Shown: positions 34,287-44,896 of the stretch, one piece after another
How the letters are laid out: each line of letters starts with the position of its first letter
Numbering within the stretch: the first letter of the stretch is position 1
From: Jacaranda mimosifolia
Taxonomy: Eukaryota > Streptophyta > Magnoliopsida > Lamiales > Bignoniaceae
Reading direction: 5' to 3'
DNA: 64,000 nucleotides
NCBI GenBank assembly: GCA_018894105.1
Contig: CM032129.1
Coordinates: forward strand, 28,847,468 to 28,911,467
Notes under the pieces: generated by a model
Database searches by the model: none
What the model was told of the DNA's origin: nothing
What the model saw: the letters and a program-made list of their open reading frames with translations, nothing else
Made by a program: the position numbers and the translations under genes

Positions 34287-35616
34287 GGGTAAAATAGTTT
34301 TTACCCCTATGTGATAATGGAAAAGAGCAAAAAGACCCCCTATGAAGAAAAAAAATAGGCAAAGAACCTCCTTATAATTTTAAAAAAATAGCACACCGCC
34401 CCCTCCCTGTGATTTGCTGCAATTTAGCCATAATTTTAATGTATAAGGACTATACTACCCCTAATTATTTCATATATTTTTAATTTTATTTATTTATTCT
34501 TTTTAAATATATTTTTATATATCTTCTTTCTTTTATTCTTTTTAAATATAATTTCATTTAATTTTATTCTTTTATTTATTTATTTATTTATTTTTTTAAA
34601 TTTAAAAACTATTTTAACTTTCATCTTTCTATTTATTCAATTTTTTATTTTTATATAAATATAAAAAATATATATAGAAATATAATATATTATAAATACA
34701 TTAATATATTCATGTATATATTTATATAAAATAAAAATAAATATATCAATTAACAAACATAAACATAATATAAATAATATATATATAGAAATATAATATA
34801 TTATAAATACGTTAATATATTTATGTAAAATAAGCATAAATATATTAATTAACAAACATAAACATAAATACGTTAATATATTTATGTATATATTTTATAT
34901 AATATAATATATAAATAAATAAAACAAAACATAAATACACCCGACCCACCCCACCCCACGCCACCCCATCCCAACCCAAATCGCCGCCTCTGTGAGCGCC
35001 AGCCATGGCTGCGTTCACAGAGGCGACCATGGCTGCCTCGCAGGCCGGCGCCGTCCGCAACCACAAAGGCGACCACGGCCGCCCGCGAATGTGACCATGG
35101 CCAGTCTGCAACCGACCATGGTGGCTGCGTTCACAGCCTGTGAGGGCCACCCGCGAACTTGGTAGTGGTCGATCTGCGATTGGCCATGGCGGCCGTTGAT
35201 CGGCGGTGGTAGGATGGGGAAGGGTTGCCCGGGGGGGGGGGAGGGTTGGAACAGGGGAAATTGCAGGTTTATATATATGTATCTATAATGCATACATATA
35301 TTTAATTTAACTATATATAAATATAGTTATATATATAATTATATGTATAATATTTTATATTTTTATAGTTAGAACTAATCTGAGCCATTGATTTTTTTTA
35401 ATTCATCCAACGGTTGATATTTAAGGGTAAAATTGATATTTTAACCACAAAAACCCTAAAACAATCGCACTTGTCGCGCGTGAATTACACCACGAGACAG
35501 AAGGGGGTAATTTGCTATTTTTTCAAAATCACAAGGAGGTTCTTTGCCTATTTTTTTTTATAGGGGGTCTTTTTGCTCTTTTCCATTATCACAGGGGGGT
35601 AAAACCTATTTTACCC
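34287..35616. mobile_element. Non-autonomous Mutator-like element, 1.33 kb, GC-rich core
   Basis: Flanked by a perfect 10-bp duplication ATTTATTTTA (34277-34286 and 35617-35626). Both ends start GGGTAAAATAG and match as inverted repeats for at least 115 bases, including AAGAGCAAAAAGACCCCCTA and ATAGGCAAAGAACCTCCTT. Long terminal inverted repeats plus a 9-10 bp duplication define Mutator-like elements. Inside are a 111-bp AT-rich tandem repeat (units near 34671 and 34782, partial third) and then an abruptly GC-rich block at about 34938-35250. There is no transposase. The GC-rich block could be captured host sequence (Pack-MULE) or an old part of the family. Confidence 0.9.
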
Positions 35617-35626
35617 ATTTATTTTA

Positions 35627-36473
35627 TCACACAGGGTAAATCTAATTTTTATGACTTAAATCATCCTAATCCTTAACTTAATCCATCAATTCAACCTATT
35701 TATACGACACTCTGTTCCATGAAGTAAAGGGGACCTAAGGAGATTGCCATTGATTAGTTCCCTTGACAAATGCCATGCAGGCAAGCCTAGCACTTTTAAT
35801 GCTCTCGTCAGTTGCCATTGCTTCATTAGCTTCTCACTAGTTTTTATTTATGAAGAAAGTACAACTTAATTAGAATATCTTAATTACCAAAGAGAGAATG
35901 TACACAAATAACAATTTTATACAAGATAACTTTTGTATAAAAACTCTCACTCAAAACTTAGCTAGTTTATACTTAAGGTATTAACCATAGTTATATTAAC
36001 TATCTATTCAAATGAACGATTGAGGGAAAAAAAAATTACTTCAAATGAAACTATTACTCAAACTTAGTGTACAAATGGAGTCCTATCATTATTTATACTA
36101 TGTATCCACTCAAATAACGTTGAATGATAAAATTATAAATTAAAAACATGCAACGATTGGGATAATCTCCATAGGAATTTTTAGAAATATTTAATGTATT
36201 TCACTAGGTATTACAAAAGAGCTTACTTACATCATTCTCCATTTATTGCAACATTCTAAAACTTTTTATAAGTTTCTAAAACCTTCCTAGTAGAATTCTA
36301 AGTGCTGATACAGGAAACTCAATAATTGAAGAAAACTAGACAAATTGAACAAAACTAACCCTTTTTTCCCGTTGGAGGAATGTTCTTACAATGAACTGGC
36401 AAGGAAGAAGAGTCCTCCTAAAATAAGGCTTTACATTTGGATTGGCTAGAAAATTAACAATGTAAATTCTGAT
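35627..36473. other. Intergenic, no gene seen
   Basis: AT-rich sequence without a supported open frame or recognisable repeat ends; unassigned. Confidence 0.5.
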
Positions 36474-37318
36474 TGATATGGAATAGCTCAACAAGCCCAA
36501 TCTATTTATAGTGGATCAGACTAGAGACATAATGTGGGACAAATCGATTGGCTATCAGACCCAACCCATTCGTTATCGACCATATTATCGACTAGGCCTA
36601 GCTTCACAGGACCTTTCTGCCAGCACAAATATTGACTCCTTGCCCTATCAACCAAACTGTGGTCGACCAGACTGAGGAGGGTCAGAGTTACCAAGAAGAC
36701 CTGAACTCAGCAAAGTTACCCCATATCGACTAGAACCTGCATGAGCGACTCTCAAGCAGGCATTCCCCTCGGCCTGGGAGGTTAAACAGACGCGACCACC
36801 TCTCTGCTGCATTAAATGCTCTAACAAACGGCATGCCTCTGCATTAATAGCGCGTGCCACCACTAGTACCACCTTTTTTTCCACGCCAGAGTAGTTCGCG
36901 TCTCCTATGTACCTGCATGTCCTAAAGAGCTAGAAATGGTGTCACCTGGAATAGTACACAAGCTGGAGAAAACTTAAAGGCCCTCAGGAAAAGACAAAAA
37001 CCCTTTCTGTGTGCACAAGGGCATCATGGATATATCACCATCACCATAAAGGCTATAAATACCCCATTCTCTCCATTCAGCAAGGTATGCACATTATCAC
37101 TCAAAACCCTCACTCTGCTGCTCAATCATCTGTTCGATTCAGTGACTAACTTGAGTATCAGAGTATCTTTGCTGAGGACACATCGACTAGCTTGACGTTT
37201 GCTATTGGTTATATGACTCGACCCAATCATATCAACATATCTCTCTCGCGACCTCCTGTCTGGTCGAACACATTGGATCATAACCCAATACTCTAGCAAG
37301 CGATCCTTATCACCATCA
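36474..37318 (+). repeat. Solo LTR of the Tat-type family
   Basis: 845 bp from TGATATGGAATAGC to ...TATCACCATCA, alignable with the LTRs at 21.0 and 31.1 kb, including GGCTATAAATACCCCATT and CTAGCTTGACGTTTGCT. Flanking pentamers are CTGAT and TTGAT, a target duplication with one change. No internal sequence remains, so it formed by LTR-LTR recombination. Divergence suggests it is older than the complete copy. Confidence 0.85.
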
Positions 37319-37403
37319 TTGATAAATTAGGCTTACGGGACTTGAGAAAGATTGCTTGAGACTTCAATTCAGTGAGCATAGATTTTGGGAGACTTCAGTA
37401 CAT

Positions 37404-37737
37404 ATTATAGTGAACGAATAGTATTAGAATCCATTGACCTGTTATTGTTGGTTGGGCCCAGTGCAATACATTCGATCCAACCAAGATTGTTGGAATAGCT
37501 CTTAATCCAACAATCTTAATTGGGCTAGATGCATTACACTCAATCCACTGTAAAATCACCTGACCTCTATATTATAGTGAACGAATAGTATTAGAATCAA
37601 TTGACCTGTTATTGTTGGTTGGGCCCAGTGCAATGCATTCGATCCAACCAAGATTGTTGGAATAGCTCTTAATCCAACAATCTTGATTGGGCTAGACGCA
37701 TTACACTCGATCCACTGTAAAATCACCTGACCTCTAT
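37404..37737. repeat. 167-bp tandem duplication, each unit with a hairpin
   Basis: Two consecutive 167-bp units (37404-37570, 37571-37737) differ at only a few positions. Each holds a near-perfect stem, CCAACCAAGATTGTTGGA pairing with TCCAACAATCTTGATTGG across an 11-base loop. Each also holds two related half-units beginning TTGGGCCCAGTGCAAT and TTGGGCTAGATGCATT. No coding potential. Confidence 0.9.
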
Positions 37738-38601
37738 TATCATTTTCAACCCCTCACTGTTTGTTTTGTGTGGATATGAACTTATTAATTTTTTATTTTA
37801 TGTCATAAATAAATATCAAATATATAAAATATATTTTTAAATAAATATTTAAATAAAATAGCATCTAACTATCATGCATTTATAAAATGAAATAACAAAA
37901 GAATATGTAGCTTCTTGGTATCCACGAGCACATAATACAATGTCAACGAATAGAGAGTCTGTAATCTCCCACCATAATTTCTTGATTTTGTTGGCACAAT
38001 TAGCCACAAAATGATTGAGAATTAATGCCTCATAATACATAAACCTGCCCACCACTATCCAATCATACTTCACTAATAATAATAATAATAATAATAATAA
38101 TATCAATAATAATAACAATAGTAAGGAATCCGCTTGCAGCGTGTGTTTCGGGATTATTAATTCTCGTGGTCTGATTATTAATTCGAAATATTTCTCTGAC
38201 AAACCGTATTCAACTATGCAAGAATTTGCAGGAATTCGCTTAATATAAAAATTGATTAAGGAAACGTAGTTCACTGTTTCTTCTTCTTTTTCTTTCTTTT
38301 TAGTTGATGTCGCACGTTGATTGTTACCGTAATTGTTATAAAGCCGGCCAAGAAAAGAAAAAAAAAAAAAAAAAAAGGAAGAATATTTAGTGTCCACCGC
38401 GAGCCGAAGACCGAGTATTGATGCTGGAAATATGGAAACAAAAAGAATTCCCTCCAGCTCACTCATTCCAAAAAAGGAGAAAAAAAAAAAAACAATTACA
38501 AACTATAAATGGCCAACTAGTTAATTGATTTAATAGTATCATTATGTGATCTTCATACATATAAATGTGAAGTATATGGTTCTAACTTTAACAAACATTT
38601 A
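37738..38601. other. Intergenic with (AAT)n microsatellite
   Basis: Contains an (AAT)n tract at about 38074-38103 and A-runs at 38358-38376 and 38478-38491. A 205-codon minus-strand frame spans these tracts, producing poly-Leu and poly-Phe, and is not a gene. Confidence 0.7.
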
Positions 38602-40043
38602 GGGCTTGTTCTTTTATATTTTGGGCATTTTCTGAAAAATATTTTGGGAGAATGAATTTTTGGGAGAAAATTTGGAGAATGTGCCGAATGTTTCTTTTTA
38701 TTTTGGGAAAATAGGGAAAATGATTTGAAAATGAGATGGTTGTTCTTTTTTGTTTTGGGAGGAGACAAATTTCACTGTAGAGGTCAAATAAGTTGAATTT
38801 TTGTTGGGTTTGTGGGGTGAAAGTAATTTTTTTATGTAATATATATAGTTGGATAATGTGTATGTGTGTATACATATGTGTAATGATTGATATATGGTTG
38901 TAATAAAATAATGTGTAATTAATTTAATTGATGATTTATTATGAAATTTATATTTTTATAAATTTAACATTAACAAATGATGTATTACTTGGAAGAAAAT
39001 ATTTATTAATAAATATTAATTATTTATGAAATCATAATTATATGTTAATTATAAAAAATAATAATGATTGTTCATCAAATATAAACTAATTACTATTTAT
39101 TAATTAAAATGAAATTATTTAACTATTTATTATTTTTGATTTGTGTACAAATAAAACTTAATTATTAATTTAAATAAAATAATTTATTTAATAATTTATA
39201 TATGTAATACTTATAGCAATTCATCAAGTTAAAAAAAAAATTTATATTATTTAAAATTAAATCATCTTAAATTATTTATTAAACAAATAAACATAATATT
39301 TAACTATACGTGAATGAAATATAAAACATAATTAATATATAAATAACAAGTATTTAAATACTTAAATAAATTAATTTAATAGGTTATTTAATTACTTTAG
39401 CTCATTATTTAATTAATACATTATTTAGTAAAGAATCAAATAATTTTTACATAAATTTAATTAATTTTATCAATAATTATTTTAATTATATTGATATTAA
39501 TTTATTAAACTTAATATATTATTAAATAATAATTAAATTTGTTATTATAATTTTAAATAAATCTAAAGATTAATATTTAATACATTATCTAGTAAATAAT
39601 TTATTAAATAATAAGTAATTAATATTATTAAATATAACTAAATACATTATCTAGTAAATAAATTATTTGGTAATAATATAAACAATATTTAATTAAATTT
39701 AATTATTTTTTTATAATTAATTTAATTAAAATTTTAAACATAAGTTTTAGAATTTTGTAACTAGTAAAATTATATATATATATATATATATAGGGTATAG
39801 GGTATTTTGAGTGAGTAATGTGAAAGGTAGAGTGAAAAAGTGAGGGAGTAGGTGGGTGAAGTGTGGTTTTTAGGGTATATGGTATTTTGAAATTGTTTTT
39901 ATAGGGGTTTTTTGGGTATAATTTTATTTATTTATTTATTTATTTATTTTATTATTTTGGGAGAATGATTAGAGAAAGTGTATACTTTTTGAATTGTTCT
40001 AAGAGTTGAAAAATATTCTGAAAAAATACTAAAGAACAAAGCC
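38602..40043. mobile_element. 1.44-kb inverted-repeat element with very AT-rich interior
   Basis: The left end GGGCTTGTTCTTTTATATTT and the complement of the right end GGCTTTGTTCTTTAGTATTT are inverted repeats that continue with (T)CTGAAAAATATT / CAGAATATTTTT blocks. TATTTTGGGAGAATGA recurs near both ends. The interior, 38880-39760, is almost pure A/T without coding potential. Target duplication unclear (TTA versus TTT). Confidence 0.6.
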
Positions 40044-41823
40044 TTTGTATGTGTGTGCGTGTCATATATTCGTGCGTGTGTGTGTGTGTGTGTATTAAAT
40101 TTTACATAATGTATATCTCTAGACATCTCATGATGAGAAAGTATTACGTGAATTTATTTTCTATATTCTCAAAGAAGTTCAATATATGTTCCGATTATAT
40201 CTCTCATGTAATCCAAAAAGTTGATTCATTGCACAATTAGGCAAAATATTTGCTTCAAAATTATTATCCTAACTCATTTATTATATCAAACTAGCACGTT
40301 CTATGTGTATGCTGAAATTTTTACAGCATGAAATAAGTAAAAGTATTTATCTTATTGTGTGTCAATACAATTTTTTTTAATAATTTTAATATATATTTAA
40401 AATTTTAAATATATAAAAAAGAAAAAAAATGCAATAAAGTGATAATAGTAGAACTATAGATTACTTGTAGTGAGTTGCAAATGTTAATTACTTTAACACA
40501 TTTGTAACTTGTAATTATAAAAATTAAAAAATAAGAATGATGTCATTTTAGAAAATCACTCGAAAACACACTAAAATTAAGTTAGTACTTTATTAGATGT
40601 ACTATAAATCTCAAGTCATGCACCGTAATTTGTGCATTAGTCTTTACAATGTTAATACTTTTTGTTGGTTGGTTTCATTATTATAAATTGATTTAATTTT
40701 AAAATGTAGAATCCACGTTATATCGCCGTTCGATGGTGCTACGATTATCAAGGCAAGTTTGAAGTAGAAGTGTGGGGCAAGTCAACACATTTAAGAGATC
40801 TCCAAATTACTAGTATGACTATCAAAATTGTGAGCACCAACGTGCAGGTTTTAAATTCAAATGATATGGGTAAGAATAAGAAATAACAAATTTGCCCCTA
40901 GATAACAAAATAATTATTAAATAGCCTTAAGATCCATTTCTTTTATTTTCAACCAAGCTTACGACATGATTCCTTAGTCATAGACAATTAGTTCTACGCA
41001 CGTGTCACCATCATCCCTGTCTCCAGAGGTTTGATGTGACATGTCTATACAAACTCAATATTATAAATACTATTACTCTTAGTGAAAAAAGAGAATTTTC
41101 TTTTTCAGCTAATGAATTGTTTATTTTCGTTGCGATCCAAGTAACAACCTTTGATTCTAATTTAGATATTGAGTTTCTTTCCCTAAATCTCACTATTCAA
41201 CGATAAATTAGTTGGATTGAAATTGTTTATCCCAAATCAAGTATCAAGTTTTTTTTAATTATTATTGTTGAAAATTGATTTGATTTAAGTCATATCTAAA
41301 GACAGTTTCTTGACTGATAACATTTCACGATTTATTATCTGTGAACCCCGTCAAGAATCAACATTGCAATTTGCAAAAATCAAGCTTAACTCCAAGACAA
41401 CATAGCCAGCAAATAAGTTCCTAACCTCGCACAAACTTTTATGTTAGTGCATGATGAGAACCTTAAAGACAAGCAACGGCGAATGGGACCACCTCATCTA
41501 ATAAAGTACAACGGCTACACAACAGAGCAGATTTATTATCAACTGCAAGTGGCTACATGGATGCCACATTCTATCGCTAGCCCAGTAGATCAAACGTCCC
41601 CCATAAGTCGCTATCTTGGGCTGTCTTTTTTCGTTTATTTTACATATTTCTTTTTCTTTTTTTCCTCTTAATGTTTAGGCAACTGAGTGACCTTCACGAT
41701 CTGGCACCCCCTCTCTCTGCTCTCTCAACTCTCTCTTTTTTCCTTTTTTTTTTTTTTTTTAATTGTTTATCACATTGATTCCTCATTTATTCTCAATCCC
41801 AGATCACCACCATAACGGTCTCG
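40044..41823. other. Intergenic upstream of the RhoGDI gene
   Basis: No gene supported. (TG)n microsatellite at about 40075-40093. The last 250 bases are pyrimidine-rich (CTCTCTCTGCTCTCTCAACT near 41710), a common feature near plant promoters. Confidence 0.55.
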
Positions 41824-41830
41824 TTATATA
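41824..41830 (+). promoter_or_regulatory. Candidate TATA box of the RhoGDI gene
   Basis: CTCGTTATATACTTCC lies 205 bases before the first ATG and is followed by a pyrimidine-rich leader, giving a plausible 5' UTR of about 170 bases. Confidence 0.45.
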
Positions 41831-42028
41831 CTTCCGTCCCAAAATTCTCTCTCTGTTCAATTCTTGTTTTCTTTCTTGTTCCAGTTCAGTTCTTTGAATC
41901 CTTTTACTTCGTAGGTTGTCTGTTTTCCTGTTGGGCGTTATTGTTGTTACATTGGGGGCTGGGGGAGAAGCCCCAGTTGTCTTTTGGGATTCTTCTACTA
42001 AACAAATCTGTGAATTTTCACCTCGTTG

Positions 42029-43835
42029 ATGTCTTTGGCTGTTGGAGTTGCTTCAAGTTCCAAAGCCATGGGATTTGACGAGAACAAGGGAGACCGGCAA
42101 GAGGGCAAACGGGTTTCGGGCCAAATTATACGGACCCTGAAATCGAGCCCAGTACCTATGGGAAGATTGGCAGACAAATGAGTGAGAATTCTGTTTATGC
42201 TACTGAGGATGAAGATGATGAAGATATTGAAACCAAGATAGATTTGGGTCCTCAATGCACTCTCAAAGAGTTGTCTGAAAAAGACAAGGTTTGTCTTTTT
42301 ATTTGACTGGGAGAAAAAGAAGAACCGTATTTTTTTCTGCTTTTACGGATGTTTTCCTTTATTTTCATGGTAATTTAGCGTTCTTTTATTCTGGGAATTA
42401 GGATGATGAGAGTTTGAGAAGGTGGAAGGAACAACTTCTTGGGAGTGTGGATATGAATTCAGTTGGAGGTAATCATTTTCTTGCCTTGCAATTTTCTTTT
42501 GATCTCTTCAGATCTTACATAAAAATTGAAGTGTCCTTTGTCGTTAGAAGCTAAAGCCCAAGAATTATGTGATATATAGGGTCAACCTGAAATTTTCTCT
42601 CCCATGTTGTCTGCTCAATCTAACATTTTCTGCACTGTATTGCCCACTTCTCTTTTGTGCACTCAGAATTTGTTAACGTGCTTGAATTTGGCGGATCCAA
42701 ATTATGACCTGACCCGAGAAATCCAGAATACAATCCGAATTGGATAAAAAAATAGAAGTGTCCTTTGGCAATGGAGGACACGGGCCGATAGGCCCAGACC
42801 CGGAGCCAACACTGACCTATTGGGAGTGGGGTTGGGGGAGCTTTTTATAGGGAATATGCATTTTGAAGGGATACCGATTCGTACACTTTTTGTTAAATTT
42901 ACCATGTTTTGTCCTTTGACGTAGGCATCTTTCACTGAATCATGTTAAATTTGATCTCTCTTTTCTCTCTTCTCTATGTGTGATTTGCGTGCACATGTGT
43001 TGTTTTTATAGTAGAATTCATGTTTGTTTTTAGTGTATATTTGGTGTGTCTAGTCTATAGAGGAAAATTTTGGGGTTTTGTTGAGCTTATTGGCTAAATG
43101 TTCTCTCTGCTTCTGTTCTGTAGAATCTCTTGATCCAGAAGTGAAAATCTTGAGCCTTGCAATCAAATCCCCTGGTAGGGACGATATTTTTCTTCCAATC
43201 CCGGAGGAAGGAAACCCCAAAGGGCCGTGGTTTGTATTGAAAGAGGGAAGCCGTTATAGCCTGAAATTTACTTTCAGCGTGAGCAACAACATTGTATCCG
43301 GCCTAAAGTACAAGAACACTGTCTGGAAAACCGGCATTAAAGGTTACTTCCCTTCTATTTCGCCATCTATATAGTTAAACTATCCTATGTTTGGATCTTT
43401 GATTTCAACAAGGAAAATGCTAAGGAAAATGTTTTTCATGCTTCAAATGATGTACTAAATTTTTTACCCTTCTTCAAAAACCTTGTTTTCAGTTGACAAC
43501 ACGAAGGAGATGATTGGGACCTTCAGTCCTCAGCAGGAGCTTTACACACATGAGATGCCGGAAGAGATGACCCCTTCTGGGATTTTTGCCAGAGGGTCAT
43601 ATTCGGCAAAAACACAGGTTTTTTAACCACTTGATTCCTTGTTGTGCTATTGGATCTCGAAAGATTTCTGTGTTTCTATGGCCTTTTTCTGGTATTATTA
43701 CATTTTTAATTACATCTTTGATTGATGTCTCCTGTGTCTGTACAGTTTCTTGACGATGATAACAAGTGCTACTTGGAGCTGAATTATACATTTGAAATCA
43801 AGAAAGATTGGAAGTCCCAAAAGCTCAATAGGTGA
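42029..43835 (+). CDS. Rho GDP-dissociation inhibitor (RhoGDI), reading frame broken in exon 1
   Basis: Exons 42029-42288, 42402-42468, 43124-43342, 43493-43617, 43746-43835, all with GT-AG introns. The Ig-like domain is well conserved: ILSLAIKSPGRDDIFLPIP, NPKGPWFVLKEGSRYSL, SNNIVSGLKYKNTVWKTG, MPEEMTPSGIFARGSYS, LDDDNKCYLELNYTFEIKK. RhoGDI binds prenylated ROP/Rac GTPases in the cytosol and removes them from membranes. From the family N-terminal ATG (42029, MSLAVGVASSSKAMGFDEN) the frame stops after 50 codons at 42179-42181. The expected continuation (GFGPNYTDPEIEPSTYGKI) is in the -1 frame, so one base is missing between about 42070 and 42110, by mutation or sequence error. Translation from the ATG at 42178 (MSENSVYATEDED) gives 203 residues with the whole core. 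Stop TGA 43833; a copia element starts 250 bp later. Confidence 0.88.
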
Positions 43836-44085
43836 AGGATTTTTCCTTTGTCCCAGAATGTTACCTCGTTCAGTTTTGAGTAACTTTTGTCCATTGTTGT
43901 TACTGAGACATGAGGAATTGATAGAACCAGGAAGGGTGCAAATGTACAATGTCTGTCTTAAGATTGGTTTATGAGATGGCAAAGCCTGTAATTTGTAACA
44001 TTAGATTCGAAATCATTTATTGTTATGCAGTAATGCTTGCTTTACATGTGGTGATTGCACAAACTCTCTTCTCTCTTTTATATTT

Positions 44086-44765
44086 TGTTGAAATCCACGA
44101 GGATTTATTATGAAAACTATGAAATAACAGTAAAATAATTCAATGGAAACTGACAATAATGTTTAATGTGGTTCGGCGATGTGCCTAATCCACCCGACAA
44201 AGAAAGGAATTTATTGATTTTAAATCAAAGTGCCAAGTACAAAATTATATCCCACAAATCTCACATGCACACCTAACACCCTCGTTCTAAACTCCATCTT
44301 GAGAAACTATATCAAAAGCAGTCTAGAAATCCTTGTGTTATGTCTATGTTCTAATTGTCTTGGAAGAAAACACCGAATTTATAGCCCAAAAATGAGTCCT
44401 AGGCCCATGGGCCTTGCACCGTGCTCGTCAGGGCTTGCGTAAGACTGCCTTGTGCCGAGAAAGGCACAAAAATTTTTCATGTCGCGTGCCTTGGTGCAGA
44501 AGACTTGCCCTAGGGCGCACGATTCCAGAAGACCGCGCGCCTGGGCACGGAAACCTTGCGCCCGAGCGTGTGGTTCCTGTAGGCTGCACCGCCAGGAGCG
44601 CGTTGCGCCCGTTTGCCCCTATTTTTGTCTTGTTGCAAGCGCCAATCCCGCACCTCGGCGCACAGCGTCCTGTCGGTGCACGCTAGGGTGTGCTCCTGAG
44701 CCTGTTTCGCTCCATTTCTTCCGGTTCTCATTAATTTAGCCCAAAATTTCAAGGCAAAATCAACA
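44086..44765 (-). repeat. 3' LTR of the copia element (left)
   Basis: 680 bp, TGTTGAAATCC...CAACA. It lacks about 85 bp that the other LTR has at 48847-48932. GC-rich central part with GCGC repeats; open frames here are chance. Confidence 0.9.
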
Positions 44766-44896
44766 ATTCTCGACCTTGACTTGAAATTCACCATCCATCT
44801 TCTTTGTCCCTGCCCCTTAAAGGGCCTATCATCTGAGTCTACAAATGTTAATCAAATTCAAGCAATGTTCGAATTTGATTCCTAGAACTGCCTTAG

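Noticed and set aside
34940..35293. Minus-strand frames in the GC core of the Mutator-like element
   Set aside because: Low-complexity, repeat-driven translations with no domain; retained only as possible captured DNA, not as genes.
37849..38466. 205-codon minus-strand open frame
   Set aside because: It is produced by an (AAT)n microsatellite and A-runs (poly-Leu, poly-Phe) and has no recognisable domain or coding composition.
44414..44794. Several 90-codon frames on both strands
   Set aside because: All lie in the GC-rich part of the copia LTR and have no homology to any known protein family.
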